Below are positions 26,001 through 39,800 of a stretch of 64,000 nt of DNA, piece after piece. A program made the position numbers and the translations under genes. Each line of letters begins with the position of its first letter. Positions within the stretch are counted from its first letter, which is position 1. A model generated the notes under the pieces. It was given only the letters and a program-made list of their open reading frames with translations. It ran no database searches and was not told the origin of the DNA. This DNA is from Oxyruncus cristatus (taxonomy: Eukaryota; Chordata; Aves; Passeriformes; Cotingidae): contig VXAY01004335.1 of assembly GCA_013399855.1 (NCBI GenBank), positions 299,089 to 363,088 of the forward strand, in the 5' to 3' direction.

Positions 26001-28230
26001 AGCTGTGGTTAGCCAATATTGTTATTTCTTGCATACCAGGAAGCATAGTTTTTGGCATCCCAACTTCTTCCTCCTATTAAAATTTAAAAATACTCCAAAG
26101 ACAATCAAACGAGTCTCAGGTATATCATCCACAAGAGGTAATAAATTTCTGAGGGAAAAAATAAATATTTTTCATTACGTTAAAATTCAGTGTTTCTGTT
26201 TTGAAAATGTGAACATATTATCTAAACAGACTAGGTAAGCAACAGTCTATTCAAATAGTCTTTCTGAGATGAAAATAAAACGAAAACTGTGAAGAAATGA
26301 AATTTGGCAGCAGTGAGACAGAAAAATCCTGCATTTCTGAAAAAAAAAAAATAATTCTGGTTCATGAGGTAACTGTTAAGTCTGAGTTCCTCTGTTAGAA
26401 AATATTTTTTTCTTCTGAATCTTTCTGAGATCTGTGAGACTTTTTCTTCTTTACATCATCAGGGTTGAACAATTCTGTGGAGTGCGATCTGTACATGTAA
26501 GATGTAGTATGGACTAATTTTCAAAGGTGAAACAAGAAATGCATGTTTAGTAAGAACAAGTAAATATATATTAAGAGATTTGTGTCCTATAGTCCTTTTT
26601 TTTTGGTGGAATTAGAACTACCACAAGATGAAAACAGTTTACAGTTTGACAGATTAACTAAAAATGGAAGAGTAATGCAGCATTTCATTCTTGTATTTCC
26701 AGGGTCTTTTTTTCTCCTTACATTCAATTTCAACAGACGTTTTTGGAACAATTCAGAGAAAACCTAGCAATCTTTTTGGTAATGTGTGTAGCATGGTAAA
26801 TCTTGCTGTAGAGGAAAGCAACGTCTAGATGTTATATTATATCTACTGCTGATTGGTAGTTGTGGTCACTCAGCTCCCTGCAGGCATAATAAATACTCCA
26901 CAAAACATCTGTCTCATGCACAAATTGACCATACCACATTGTTTTGCTTATTGAGTTTGGCAGAGACAGCTGATGGGAGTTGCAATGCATTTTCAGTAAG
27001 CATTTATGAACACACGTTCAGAGCGTTCATTTTAACTCCTTGTCTCATCTAGTTTTGATAAAGGCTAAGTGCTTATGCATTAGCAGGGATTTTTATTATG
27101 GCAGAAACATTTGACAGGGAAGCATTATATCATCTCATGTTACCTCAATTAACTTGTTGTGGCCATATTAGTGGGTATGGTGACATTTTATATTGCAGAT
27201 TTCATGATTGATTGTTGATGCTCTTCTTTTGAGTCCTTGATCAAATGTGTGATCAAACTCGTTGAAAGTGTTTGGTAATTCAGGATCTGACTGGAAAACC
27301 TACGCAATATTGGAGTTCATCAAAAGGATACCGGGTTGGTATGGATGATTAATCTACTAATTGCATGGTTCAAATGAAATCTCATGACTTCAAATCTTGA
27401 ACTTTTACTGACACAACAGTATAATAATCACTGCTTATTCCCAAATTGGACAAATTTAGCTAGGCTTTTAACTAATGTAAGTGCTGTCCTACTTTTGTAG
27501 AAAACAAATTCAGATGTGGGGACAGGTTCAACTTTTCACATCTTCATCCTAAACTTTCTAAGGAGTAAAGGAGTAGATATTGAAGAACAGTGAAACTACT
27601 GTAGTAAGACACTTTTTGAAAACGTAGACCAAAAAAACTATTTTTCCTTATATATATTTCCTTACAATGTTGATATCTCAGACACATGTCTTTTGCATTT
27701 TCATAGGGTAAATAGAAGCTATACAACTATCTATTGCTGAAAAAAATCATTGTGGATTACAAGTTGACTTTAAGCTGCCAAATCCAAAAAAGAGAATCTT
27801 CTTTTAATGCTGAAGTAGACCACCTCAGATTTCCTCTCCAGGGATCAGCGAAGTGAGTTATTTATCTAATGGGAGGAACACACACACACAATCTACAGTT
27901 GTCCAAGTATTGCTAACAAAATTTAACAGGAAAGTATTATTTGTAAGACTCTTAAAATAATAGCTGACAATGAATGTGGAGCAATGAGTATTGCAAAAAA
28001 ATTGATTCAAATGTCAACCCACATTGCTTGTTCTAAATCACCTCTTCATTGTCTGCAGGACTTGGATGGCATTTCAGCTAAGAACTTTCCTCTGAAGTGT
28101 ATCTTCGGAGTACAAAACAGTATCAAATTTAATGTCCTGAAGGTAATCCTTCAGGTCTTATTAAGTCACCAAATAGATGAATAGTACAGAATCATCTTAG
28201 AGACCCCAGTCAGAGAGAGTGTGTGGATAA
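23054..28230. other. AT-rich non-coding DNA, no gene recognised
   Basis: No supported gene. At 25360-25510 a less AT-rich patch ('gcgaattcaaggtatcaaag', 'gttcatgcgggcgaaatctc') contains CpGs and faintly resembles the R/U5 part of an avian LTR on the minus strand; I cannot define its ends. At 25099-25136 an 18-19-bp unit around 'tggtatttcactt' occurs twice in tandem. Confidence 0.5.
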
Positions 28231-28561
28231 TGTTGCCAGGTTGCTCCGTGTTGTGGTTTAGGTGGTTTGGGATTTGACATCAAGGAATTATGTGAGTGTT
28301 ACCTCTGACCTGCTTCTCCCTTTCTGTGGGTCTCTTACCCCCCGCGTGGCGTGGGGGCGACCCAGTTCTAGTTCTGTTTCCAACTGAAGAACTCATTTCC
28401 GATGGCTGAAGTGGATAGGGAGGGGGGGAACTCCAAGGCCAGGGGTTCCTTTAGGCCCCGAGTCTGGAGGGGAAAGCTGCTCCCCCCTCCCTCCGGCCAC
28501 GTGGTCCCATGGCACAGCACAGAGACAGCACACCAGGCGTGGAGAGGAGGCAAGAGAGAGA

Positions 28562-28567
28562 TTTATT
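28562..28567 (-). promoter_or_regulatory. AATAAA polyadenylation signal of minus-strand LTR
   Basis: The hexamer lies 22 nt downstream of the TATA box. This spacing supports a short-R LTR in which the signal sits at or just before the transcription start. Confidence 0.6.
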
Positions 28568-28581
28568 GTTGGGGAGGGTTA

Positions 28582-28590
28582 CATTTATAG
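28582..28590 (-). promoter_or_regulatory. TATA box of minus-strand LTR
   Basis: The minus strand reads CTATAAATG, with three CCAAT-type boxes 25-80 nt upstream. This is a standard LTR U3 core promoter arrangement; activity is inferred only. Confidence 0.65.
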
Positions 28591-28689
28591 GGTTAGAATT
28601 CACAGGGTTAGCCAATTACAGGTAGCAGGAAGGGGTTCACAGCCAATAGGAAGGGGCTAAAGGGGGCCAATAAGAACACTCAGGGTATC

Positions 28690-28718
28690 TTCTCAGGGCA
28701 TCTTCTCAGGGCATTCCT
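28690..28718. repeat. Short tandem repeat inside the LTR
   Basis: The unit 'atcttctcagggc' occurs in near-perfect tandem within the U3 part of the LTR. Small tandem repeats in U3 often arise as duplicated enhancer segments; here that is only a possibility. Confidence 0.6.
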
Positions 28719-28849
28719 GCATGGGACAATACATGCCGTAGGGGTTACTGGGAAGAAGAACCATGAGGTAGCAAAAGGATTACAAAAAACCATCTTGGAA
28801 CATGCTTTAAACAAACAGTTTTCCCATATACTGGAAGTTTACTGCAACA

Positions 28850-30990
28850 CCTTTCCTCTTACAATTCAATCTATGTTGGGGAAATTATCCAACTTTAGCC
28901 TTATGGCAGGTTTCACAATTAGGAATTTTAAGGAGCCTTCATCAATGTCTATATTTGACTGACTGTGTTCCTCCATGACATTGCACAGCTAAAGTTCTGC
29001 ATAATGAAAGCATTATCAGAGGCTGGTGAAAATGTTGACACTGAAACCTGAAGGGGAAAATATCTAATCTGTACCCCCAAAAAGGTGAAGAAGCAAAGAT
29101 TGTTTATGAATAACAGGAAAACCAATTTGGATATGTATTTGAATGAACATTGGTGGTTAAGGATAGAAGGTAAAAATATTTGGATAAGTATTTTGAGATA
29201 AGTGAAGTGCTTGAGAATAATCATCTAAGATGCAAGCAGATATGAAAGTGTTGAATTACAAGCAATGAACAGTAGGATTGGTGCCTAATTTTTTCCTGTT
29301 CATTCACCATGAGGATATCCAATAAAATTAAAATTAACAGAGAGACCAATAAAAAAAGATTAAAAAAACCCACAAACAAAAAAAGAAAGAAACAAACAAC
29401 ACCCCCCGCCCCCTTTGATTCACCAATACAAAATGAACTTTGAACTTCATTGCCAAACTTGATCTTTAAGCCTAAAATTTAGGAACTATAACATGGACAA
29501 AGTAAAACTATTGGCTGTAAAATGAAAAGAACCTAAACTCCTATTGAAGTCATTTGCTGTAGAGTAATAATCCATATTTTCCTAGTAAGGACATTCTTCT
29601 TGAATCCTTGGAAGTCTTCACTACAAAATCTGAAATAAGTGGACACTTCATCTGTTTGACAAGTTCTGTGCTAAATGATTTATTTTACTTTTTTTTTTAA
29701 ACAACACTTTATAAAAGGATATGTCTTAATTTTTTTGGTATATTTTATCTTTAATAATTTTATTCCACTTTACAAGCATTACGTAATTATTTTCAGTCAT
29801 AGATTTTGTCTTTTATAATCCTCAAAATGCCAAGGAATCTGTTATTTGAAAACAAAACCAAAACCAGCTACATAAGCATCAGAACGAGTAAAGCACTGTA
29901 GCTTGGGATCTCTGAGCTTCTGCTCATTTTTTTTATGTATTTTTTTTCTCCTGTGGTTGAGATGTTGGCACTGGTTTCCCCTCATTTGGATTGTCTATTT
30001 AAAATACTTAGAGTAATAATATATCTGTTTGTTCAGGTGGCACACACTTATTCTTTTTTCATACAATACATTCTTTTTTTTTAATTTCTTTAAAGCGGTG
30101 AGGAATATGTTAAAGCACAGTTGAAATCCCTGGGACTTTAGTCCCTAATAATTTTAACACTTCCTAATGCATTCCTTGATTAGAAGCTCAGTCGATAAGG
30201 TTCAGCAGTTGCTACTGGCTTACCAAGAAGTTCTCCAGGAAAAAAAAAAATGCAGATGGTGTTGTTGCAATCGTCACAGCTATTACAGTTTGAGTGTATT
30301 CAGTTGACCTGTGTTGGCTGATAAAACAGGAGTACCTGATACTGCACATTTCTGATCATCCTTTCAGAGACACAGGCTAGTCTAAACCTAATAATGAAGA
30401 GAAGCTATTAGGACATATCTTTGATCTAATTACTACAGTACCTTCAAATCTGATGTTGGACAGGTCTTTTTTGGTGAGTATTTGTATTTTTATTAAAAAT
30501 TATGTTTAGTGGCATGAGAAAATTCTATAAAACACTACTCATAGTAATTACAATTACTCAGTTATTTTTTCCTTTTCTTTGTAAGTTACTTTGCTTACTA
30601 AGGATTGATTAAACTCCTCCAATAGCATCTTAATCTCTGTAAAATGCTTATGAACTTCCTGTAGTAATTATTCTCTGTGAAAGTTTTTTTTTTTTTACAA
30701 TTTGCTCTTTATTGTGTATGAAGCTCTTACAATTCAGAGAATATTCTTTCTTCTCCAAGACAGAAAAAGCTAAACCAATAAAAACATTCAAGAAGGGCAT
30801 CCTGATATCTTGACAGAATACTGAAACATATCCATATTAACAGTGGTGTTTGTCAGGTCATATTCTTGCTCATCTTGCTGTTGGTTCTCTTTCCACAACA
30901 GTTCTTCAAGACTGGGCATACAAATGTTCTCAAAGAGTATAAAATCAAAAATCTGGAAAATACCATAGAATCAGATTTTCTTCTGATGCC
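28850..30990. other. AT-rich non-coding DNA, no gene recognised
   Basis: No gene or clear transposon. An A-rich tract followed by a C run lies at about 29350-29412, and several poly-T runs are present. Confidence 0.55.
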
Positions 30991-31336
30991 TGCTCAGACC
31001 TGGAGTTAAGAAATAACTCAGAAGCAGTTAATTAGGGTGAGATAAGGAAAGGGTTTACTGTGCCAAGGCAATAGTTGTTACAAGACACGTGCGCCTGAAT
31101 ACCGTTGTTCTCATCTTCTATAATAAGTTCTGTCCAATCCTGTTAGGCCACGACTAAGTTCTGCCCCCAGCACGCCTCTCTGGAATTGGGTCTGGGGGAT
31201 TTTTGGGACCCCCTCTTCCTCATCTTCATCTTCCTCGGAGCTCGTGATGTTCTTGGAGGCTCTCCAAAGTTCTGGGCCTGAAGGTCGTTGTGTCTACATC
31301 TATATCTTCTTGTGCAAATTTGGGGTGTTTTCTACA
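30991..31336 (-). mobile_element. Possible LTR remnant, minus strand
   Basis: A GC-richer 350-bp block with several CpGs. Read on the minus strand it begins TGTAGAAAAC, has a TTATTATAG TATA-like box near 31120, an AGTAAA poly-A-like signal about 75 nt later (near 31055), and ends ...CTGAGCA. TG...CA ends plus the TATA-then-signal order suggest an LTR. No target duplication or internal retroviral sequence was seen, so this is tentative. Confidence 0.35.
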
Positions 31337-31367
31337 GTTCTACCTTGAAAATAAGACTAAACACATT

Positions 31368-31368
31368 N
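31368..31368. other. Single ambiguous base (N)
   Basis: One unresolved base. Unlike the N at 22910, no duplicated flank was seen on either side. Confidence 0.95.
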
Positions 31369-34300
31369 ACTAAAAAAACTATTAGGGCTTAAGGCATCAT
31401 TCAGACAAGTTTACAATTATTCTTTTCCTTTCATATGCCCATTTATTTAAACAGGAAAACACAGAATTAAAAAGTCAAAGCTCTGCATCTTTCTTCTCAT
31501 GTTAAAATGGTATTTTAAAACATATTTTAAAAATATAAGTCCAGTCTACTTCCATAACTGAAGGGGATGTACTTCTCAACATTTTGAATTTCCATTGAAA
31601 GCACAGGCTGTACAGTTACATATATTATCTCTTCAAAAACATACTTAGTGGTCACAGCTGCATATTCTTTCAGAGCATTGCATAAGGTATATATAAATAT
31701 ATGTTCGTCATTCATACAATGTAATTCACAAAAGTAAGATAGTGGCATTCTGCTCCTTCTCTGACCCACACTGTGAACATACTGAACATGTTGCTATGAT
31801 GTGTGAGATATAGATAACATAAAATGATAACTAACTCCAAATAAAACACAGAACATAAAGAAAATGACCAAAACTGTAATATGCCATGAATACAAAAATT
31901 AACTATTTTAAGAATATATGTAAAGCAGTCTTTTTTTTCCTTAAGGTTTTTGTGTATAGTTGTCCATATTTTTAACACCAGAATTGGATATTTAATAACT
32001 TTATTTTTAGCTTGGATTGTGTTTTGTTTGCTATATAAGTAGGTTTTTTTATGGGACTCATTTTTTCTTATAGCTATTATAAATTTCTTTTAGACTGTAG
32101 GAGAAAATTTTAATAACTACTTTTTATCAAGGTCCTCCATCAGTTATGATAGGCAGTTCCACCTTTGTTGATTACACAACTGATGCAAAGCATAATCAAA
32201 ATATTTTTAAACTAAACTAAACGTTCTTTTAAAATATTTCAGAACTTTTCATTTGTTAGTATCAATCACAATAACACAGTAAATTTTATAAAAGCCCATT
32301 TTATTTCAAGTGAATTGATTAAATTGTTTTTCATTTTTTTGGGTTTTGTTTTTTTTTTTTTTTCCAGTTAGTACAAAGACTTTATCCAGGAGAAAAGAAG
32401 GCAAAAGTGAAACCATTAAATAAATTAGTTAATTAAAAAAAAAAAAACCTATGAAAGACCTGGAGCTGTTGGACCGGATAATGGAAACACTAACAAACAT
32501 AGGCCTTTCCAAGCATAGACAAGCGTGAATACATAGAACCAGAAGGTATTGAAAGCAGATTTAAAAACAGACTTATTGCTGCCACGCAGCTTCCAGAATA
32601 GCCTTTTGATACATTTGAAAGCACTGTTTGACGTATGCATGTACCTTCATCCCCATTTACACAGCTGATGCTTGGCCTTCATTTAACATTTTTAGTGTTT
32701 CATACCTTGAACAGAAACTCCCATACCAGCATATGTGACAGTTTGCAGAAAAAATTAGGATCACCACCACCTAAAACTCTCTATCCCTAAATTGTTCAGC
32801 AAGACAAAGGAGACATTATTTTTCCACCCCTTCAGCAAACACACCTGAAAAACCTACACGATCAAAGGACAGAAATAATAGACAGGCACAGCCAAAACTG
32901 TTTGTGAACAGAGCTGAGCAGAAGCTATGTCCACCATTCCTGTTTGTTCCAGATAGATGCAAAGACTTTTGGTATGGATTTATATCCAAATATAAGAAGA
33001 TGATCAAAAAGTTAGTCTGAATTATGACTTAAAGCCTAGAGCTGAAATGACTTTAAGATCTTCGATTTCAGTCCAAGGTCTTAACCTTTAGTCTGGAGTA
33101 GTTTTGGTTGTACTTTATTTAAAAAGCTCCTTGATGCCATTGCATAGATCTAGACATGCAACACTGTCTACATGATCTGAAAATGTGGATCCAAATCCCT
33201 TTAGAGATCTACCATTTGACTGGGGAGGGTTTCTTATTTGGAAGTACAAATGAAATTATGACCCTGGTAGTGTAGCACTGCTAAAATAAAACTAGCAGAG
33301 AGATCATAAAACTTTAGCACATGTGTCTGCATTCTAAAAATGTTGGATAAATGCAAGTAAACTAAACTGTCAGTCTTTGCAATGTGATTTTTTTGTGAAA
33401 TAGGATTTGTATGGAATATTTTGGAAAGAATTACACCCTAAATTCATTCAGCTGTTGAAATGACAATGTACAATGTCCCATGCCTTAATATGTTGAAAAA
33501 TTGTGAAGATGTTTGTTAGCACAAATAAAGGATTGCAAAGCTCTCAAGGATGCAACAAACATCTAACAGCCTTCTCTATCTCATTCACTAACCTACAGCA
33601 GTGCAAATAAACAATATGTTCTGAAACAAAAGGAAATCATTACAATATCCAAATGAACTAGAATATAGCTTTTAGAAATAGCTTTTAGAACACTATGATA
33701 CATCTACAGTCGGGGTACATCACATCATATTCATATGTTCAGTATTGTTTTACAAGAAAAAAGATCTAATCATAATATTTATTAACAGTTTCACTGGTTC
33801 ATACGATTATACTTGTTTGTGAATAAAAGAAAGCAGTGCAGCTAATAATCTTGGGAATACCATTTCAGGTATCTGACTTGTAACAGTTAGTATGAACTAT
33901 TGTTCTTAAAATTCTAACTGCAAAATCTTTTTAAATGTCAAAAAAACCCTTCTGTATTTTGAAATACTATTCTTCTTTTTCCTACTCTTAATTGTCGTTT
34001 AGTGGGAGTTCCTATGATTGAAAATGGCACTGGGAAGCATTTTGGCAAAACTGTTATTTGTTTTCTCTCCAGTGAATATCCATCCCTTCAGAAACTAGAG
34101 AGTAACATCTTATTTTCTCGAGACATATATTTCCAACTGACATTTGGGGCTTTCAAAGCCTGCAATTTCCAGGACCCCCTTATTTTCTAGGATATTTTAA
34201 GTAACAAGGTATTCATTTTCTATAAAAACTGGTTTCCACTTTTTATGTAGGAAGATATATATTTGATGTTCTTTAAAAATGATTGTAAGATTTCAGAGTG

Positions 34301-36797
34301 CAGCACTTAAAACTACTAGAAACAATGATGCAAAGAGCCATTATGAAAGCATAACACTTTACAGCTTTGAGACGAGGGAAAGGGAGATAATGGAAAAAGT
34401 ATAAGTTTTAGGAAGAAAAATCAACATGCTCACATTCATCACTCGCACGAGAAATTATGAATTAATGCAGAACACATATGTGGTGTGATACACTATTTCT
34501 AATCCACACTCTGCTTCCAAAACACAAAAATTCAACTCAACTCCTGCTTTCAAGTTGTTTTGTTTCTTTTAAACGGCGCCTGAAATTCACACCATTCTCT
34601 GTGGGATGGCGAATTCTTTGCCAGTAGTATTCTGCTTCTTTGTTTGTGCTTCTGGGCATAGGCAACAATACTATACCTGTCTGCAAGAGACTGTTTGCAT
34701 TAGTGTTTGCATTTCTCTGCATCAGAGAAAACTGACAAAGCCAGGATCCACCACAAGAGGCTTCAAACAAACTGCTCTTCATTGGATTTTATAATATTCA
34801 GAATATTATTACAATAAATTGTTTGATTATTTAGAATTTGTTCCTTATGCCCAGCAATAATTGATGCCTCAGAAAGTCTTTATCTTTAGCTCTCTAGACA
34901 TATTTTTGCCAGAGAGAGAATAGCAGTCTTGTCATCTGCACCCTTGCAACTACAGCTTCCCTCTAATATTAGGAACATCCAAAGAATACCACACATGAAT
35001 TTAGAATTTTTTTTTTAAAGACAAAGCAACAAATCAGGATTTTTAATGATTCTTTTAAAACCAAGGTCAACATAATTTACTTTTCATGTTCTTAAATTTA
35101 TATAATTGGTGCTGACATTAGTTTTACTAGCAGATGATAGTGCTGTGTTAACTTATATTCCCTCAGTGAATATAAAGGTACATGATAGACCTCTTAGAAG
35201 AAAGATAGAAGAGGGCAAAGAACTTAAGCTGTAAACATGTAAAATATGAAAACCAGCAAATTCTTAAATTAGCAGGCAATTAAAATTGGTGACTATTCTA
35301 AAGCAACTGATGCTAAACTTCTTTTAAAATCTGCCTTTTAACAAGAAAAGGGATAGGAATACCAGTCTTGCCCATTAAAGATAAAAAAGATAGCTTTCTG
35401 TAGACAAACTAGTAGAGCATTAGCTTGAGCCGGTTCTTCATATGGAATCAAGCATATTATGAAGAGGTCTTTTCTGCTAAAATAGGTGTGCTTACCCTAA
35501 GTCTTTCTTTTTGTTTGGCTTTTTTTTTTGGTTGATGGGTTAGGATTACTTAATAGTCTATTAGAACAGTTATTTTTTACACTCTAAATCAAAAGGCTAA
35601 TGCTGAAAAAATTAATACATTTTATAACCTTTTTCAAGTGTGGAACTATATTGAAAATCTATCATCTTTTTCATAAATACTTTTACTAAATGCCTGGAAG
35701 GAAAAGCCTGAACGGATTCTGCAGCTACTGTTTTGGAAACAGGAAAATATCACTCAGGGATATTATGGATGGAAAATGGAAAGGAATGAATTTAGACTTC
35801 ATTAAGAAATGTAGTGTGAGCAGAAAAAGCCAATGAGGAGGATGAAAAAGAAGAGGTATAGGTGTGTGCACTGGTGTTCCATTGTTCTACCTACACCTAT
35901 ACGTCTCCTGTGCTCTGTGAAGTGTAATTGTTTTACAAGCAGAAGTTTATGCACTTTATGCATCAACCTTCATCAGTCCTTGAGAAACTGTGAAACAAGG
36001 TTAAATTCATAAGTTTTTTATGATGATGATATATAACTGATATATAACATAACTGGTACTTCGTTTTTTTGAGGATATGCATTGATGTTAGACAGGACTA
36101 AGATAGCTGAATAGTAGCTTGCCCCATTTTTATAAAACCTTTACAAGAGTAATTTAATTTCTTCTTTGACTATATTTACATCCAATCATCTTTTGTATTC
36201 TCAGGCTGTGGGTTCTCACGACTTTTCAGTCTTCCCTTTTAAAAATCAGTTATATACTGCTTCTCAGGCTCTTTTACAACTTTCTTTTCAGCCACCTGCT
36301 GACTTAAAATGGCATTGATACAGTATGTTCAGTTATCTTCACTTAAATTCACTCTTTCCTTTACAGAATTTCTTTTCAGTTCACTTCTGTAAAGCAAAGA
36401 TGTCCACCTCCTCTTTAAATTTTCAAAAATAAGTTTCATGCTGAGCTTTGAGAAGCAGATCTGGGTGTGCATGATGAGGCTTCAATGCACTAAGTATGTC
36501 CATCCTGGAATGATTCTTAGATGCTGTTCAATTTGAATTAATTTTGGGAAATCTTGGAACCACACTGTGCTGCTCAAATTTGGCACCTCTGCAGGCTGAG
36601 GAACTTTGTAAAGCTTAAAAGTTGTTCCTTTTTAATTTTTCAGTTTTCTGGAAGTCTGACAGAGAATATTATGTCCTAATGAGTGGGTGTATATTTGGTT
36701 TCCTTTGAATCAGTATAAATCTTCATACTTCTGCAAGTGATAAACATTTGACCAAAATTATCCTTTTTCATATTCTTTTTGGGATATATCTTTTTTT

Positions 36798-36843
36798 NNN
36801 NNNNNNNNNNNNNNNNNNNNNNNNNNNNNNNNNNNNNNNNNNN
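36798..36843. other. Assembly gap (46 N)
   Basis: A run of N follows a T run, which suggests that a homopolymer or other low-complexity sequence defeated assembly. The true gap length is unknown. Confidence 0.98.
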
Positions 36844-39800
36844 TTGTAAATGATGATGCACTGTGAATTTATATGTTTAGTGGGGTATCTTTAATTATTG
36901 ATTTTGTACCAAACAAATGATAAAATCACTATCCTGTTAATGGTGGACATGACCCACTGAAGTATCAAAGTTCCTTTATTTTTAATCAGATCTTTCTAAT
37001 TGATGCATTATTTTCTGGAGTAAAAGTTTACTTGTTGGTAGTCCTTTTATTTTGAATTTATTTGCTATGTTCTTTACTTTGACATCTAAATCTCTTCTAT
37101 CTCTATCTTATCTAGTGTATGGAGCGTATCTGACATAACTCAAGCTCGGTTAGGAATACATTCAGGAACTTCAATGATGAAAAATATTGCATGATTTTGA
37201 ATCTTTGTCTAACAATGAAGGCAATCAACCATCTGGTGATTTCAATTGTCAGCTTCTAGATTAAGAGTTGGTCTGTTTATCATCATGGGGTTGTAGCAAC
37301 CAGTGCTTTATGCAATGAATGCTGTCTCCTTGGAAAACAGTGGTTTATCTTCATTTTAAAATATCCCATTTTGATTTCAGTTTTCATTCCGTTAAAGACA
37401 TTAAATATTTGAGCTTCCCAAATAGACCTATTTTCTTCAGTTTACTTTTCCGTTCTTGTCATCACTATGTTCCACTTTCACATTAAAACTTTTCAAGAAT
37501 TTTTTGTTGTTTTTTTTTTTTTGTATCTCTTCAGTAAGTGGTTGACATAGTTTTCAAGAAGTATTTTTTAAAATATAATTAAGCAGATTTTTATTTACAT
37601 TTTGTCTTGAACTTCAGATAATTCCTTTGCACTTACTAGGCACTGATTGCAAATGAGAATTGCTTTAGCTGCCCTGAAGCAGATGGGCATCTGTAGAATT
37701 TTTAGAAGAAAGATAGATTAAAACCCCAAGAGAACTCATGTTTGTCAAATAAAAAGAGATACACAGGAGAACAAATTTTAACGTAAGAATGACTAAATCT
37801 TTCAATAAAATGCAAATGTTTACTGTATCAATTTAGCTTTACTGCAACTTGTCATTTTCCAAAGATAATGTTATTTTTAGAAATCTAGTATTTAACCACA
37901 CCTCAATCTTTATTAGCTAATATAGGATATTTCAGTCATGATGAAAACGGGAAGGTTGTCAATGCATAATTAAGAAGTCTATTTCCACTGCAGCTGTAGA
38001 TCCCACTCACCCCACCTCTCTCTTTCTCTTTTGCACTCCCTCTTTCTTTATCTATCATTTACCAGCTTTTTATTTTAGGAAGAAATTGTGTTTAACCAAA
38101 GATATCCAGAAAGACTAGGTGGAATAATTATTCCATGTCTCCTGAGTAGTAATTTCAAATTTTTCTATTGATATCAGACTGCATCCAAAATGTAGGTTTA
38201 TTTTGACCTTCATGGCATGACAAGTACAGAACATGATATATTACTATTTTAGAGAATTTAAAAGTAGTTATTTTATTTTCAGTGATCAAAAATGCTAACA
38301 ACAGAAACAGTTGTAGAATAACTGTAGATACAGCAGAGTAGCATATACTTATACACAAGGAAACTTTCAGGTAATGGTCAACAGAACTGTTGATCCAATG
38401 CAGCATGGAGGTCAGTTGCTATGATAGGGCACAGAACTAAAATATGAATTGTCAGATGTAGGTAGGGTTTTGAAAAGGAAATCTCCCCAGCTGCAGAGCT
38501 CCTTAGCGTTATTGGATGAATCCCAAAGACTACCTGTGATTCTACTTACTGCATCATGTGGTACAAATTTATGCTAATTTAGGCCTTGCTTCTATCCACT
38601 GGCCAGAAGTCACTCAAGCAGAGAATATCGTTGTTTTAACCACCTTGCTGAACTGATGAATTGCTACTTTTTTTTTTTATTTTTTTTTTTACTGGAATTA
38701 TAGGGCCCAACATTTTATTTAATACTTTAGGCTACAGCCAAGCAGTTATTTTCGGGAATAATTCAGTTGTCCCCTCTTTTACCTTGCACTGCATCACTGC
38801 ACTTTTTTCAGTTATGTGACTAAAACTAGCTTAAAGCAAACCCAAACTACTAAAAAAATGGTATTTTAGCAGTTTATGCACATTTATCAATGCATTTTCT
38901 TCATATATTTTAGAATAGTTCATAAATAGATGTGGTGACAATGAGTAGGAAAGAAACTGAGAAAGTAAAGAAATGAAAAGTGTTATTACTGAAAGGGTCA
39001 ATAGAATGGGCACTGATGGCAATAACCACTGGTATAGTTTAAGAGAGAGATGGCATTTTCAGTTTTGTGGTTTATATGTGAAGGTGCCGCTAACTTTCAG
39101 GCCAGCCACAATTGTCTCTGTGAAAAATTGATTACTTTGTAGCAAAAGGTTTTACCTATTTATAGGCTTGAAACAACTTCTTATGTTCACACTCGTAACA
39201 TGTAGCACGTATTTAATGTATTTCATTTTCAATGTTTTTGGGTACTTCCCATTTTTTACCCACTGATTTTTCCATCTAATCTTTTGCCTAGGAGAAAAAT
39301 TAGCGGTGTGAAATGTGTTTGAGTTTGGAAACTAAAGAACTGAAACTCCAGTTCCCTGACTTTTATGCGTATTTTATGTTCATATAACTAACAAATTAAT
39401 GGTGCACATCTTGATATGCAAAACTTTGATTCTGAGATTTAATGTAGCATAAAAATGTCTCCTTTCTTACTCTGTTCCTGCACACTTACTGATGTTCGAG
39501 CCCTGTAATCTTTGACCTTAATATCCTCAATATCACTTCTTTAAAGACATTCTTCAGCAAGGCAGTCTAAAGTCAGGCAGGGAGAAGCTTTTTCCTCATC
39601 ATGTTATATATATAAGGAGGTTCTGAAAGATTCATCAACAAGTTAATGCTGCCATTTTTTAATCATTAATCCGGGATATCTCTTTCCCTTAAACCTGAAT
39701 GACACTTCATTCAATTTATGTCCGCTGTTTCTATTATCTGTTAAGCAGATGGTCTGGAAACAATACAGAATTTGCGAAGGCATATCAAAATAGGTTTGCA

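Larger units (their letters stand above)
28231..28849 (-). mobile_element. Endogenous retroviral LTR (solo or end fragment), minus strand
   Basis: A GC- and CpG-richer block of about 600 bp with LTR promoter layout on the minus strand. Three inverted CCAAT boxes (plus-strand ccaat at 28612, 28643 and 28667) lie upstream of a TATA box (28582-28590). An AATAAA signal (28562-28567) follows 22 nt later, and a GC-rich leader-like part comes after that. A plausible 5' end, TGTTGCAGT, is at 28849; a possible 3' end, CCACAACA, is at 28249, giving TG...CA termini. I saw no matching target-site duplication, so the limits may be wrong or one end may be cut. TATA and AATAAA this close together imply a very short R region, as in avian alpharetrovirus LTRs. 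No gag, pol or env sequence is present next to it. Confidence 0.75.

Noticed and set aside
28368..28590. Open frames on both strands in the GC-rich block
   Set aside because: They fall in the LTR control region; CpG-rich DNA with few stops explains them.
28224..28896. 'ggataat' at 28224 and inverted 'attatcc' near 28885 as possible outer ends of the LTR
   Set aside because: Integration duplications are direct, not inverted; a 7-mer inverted match is easily random.
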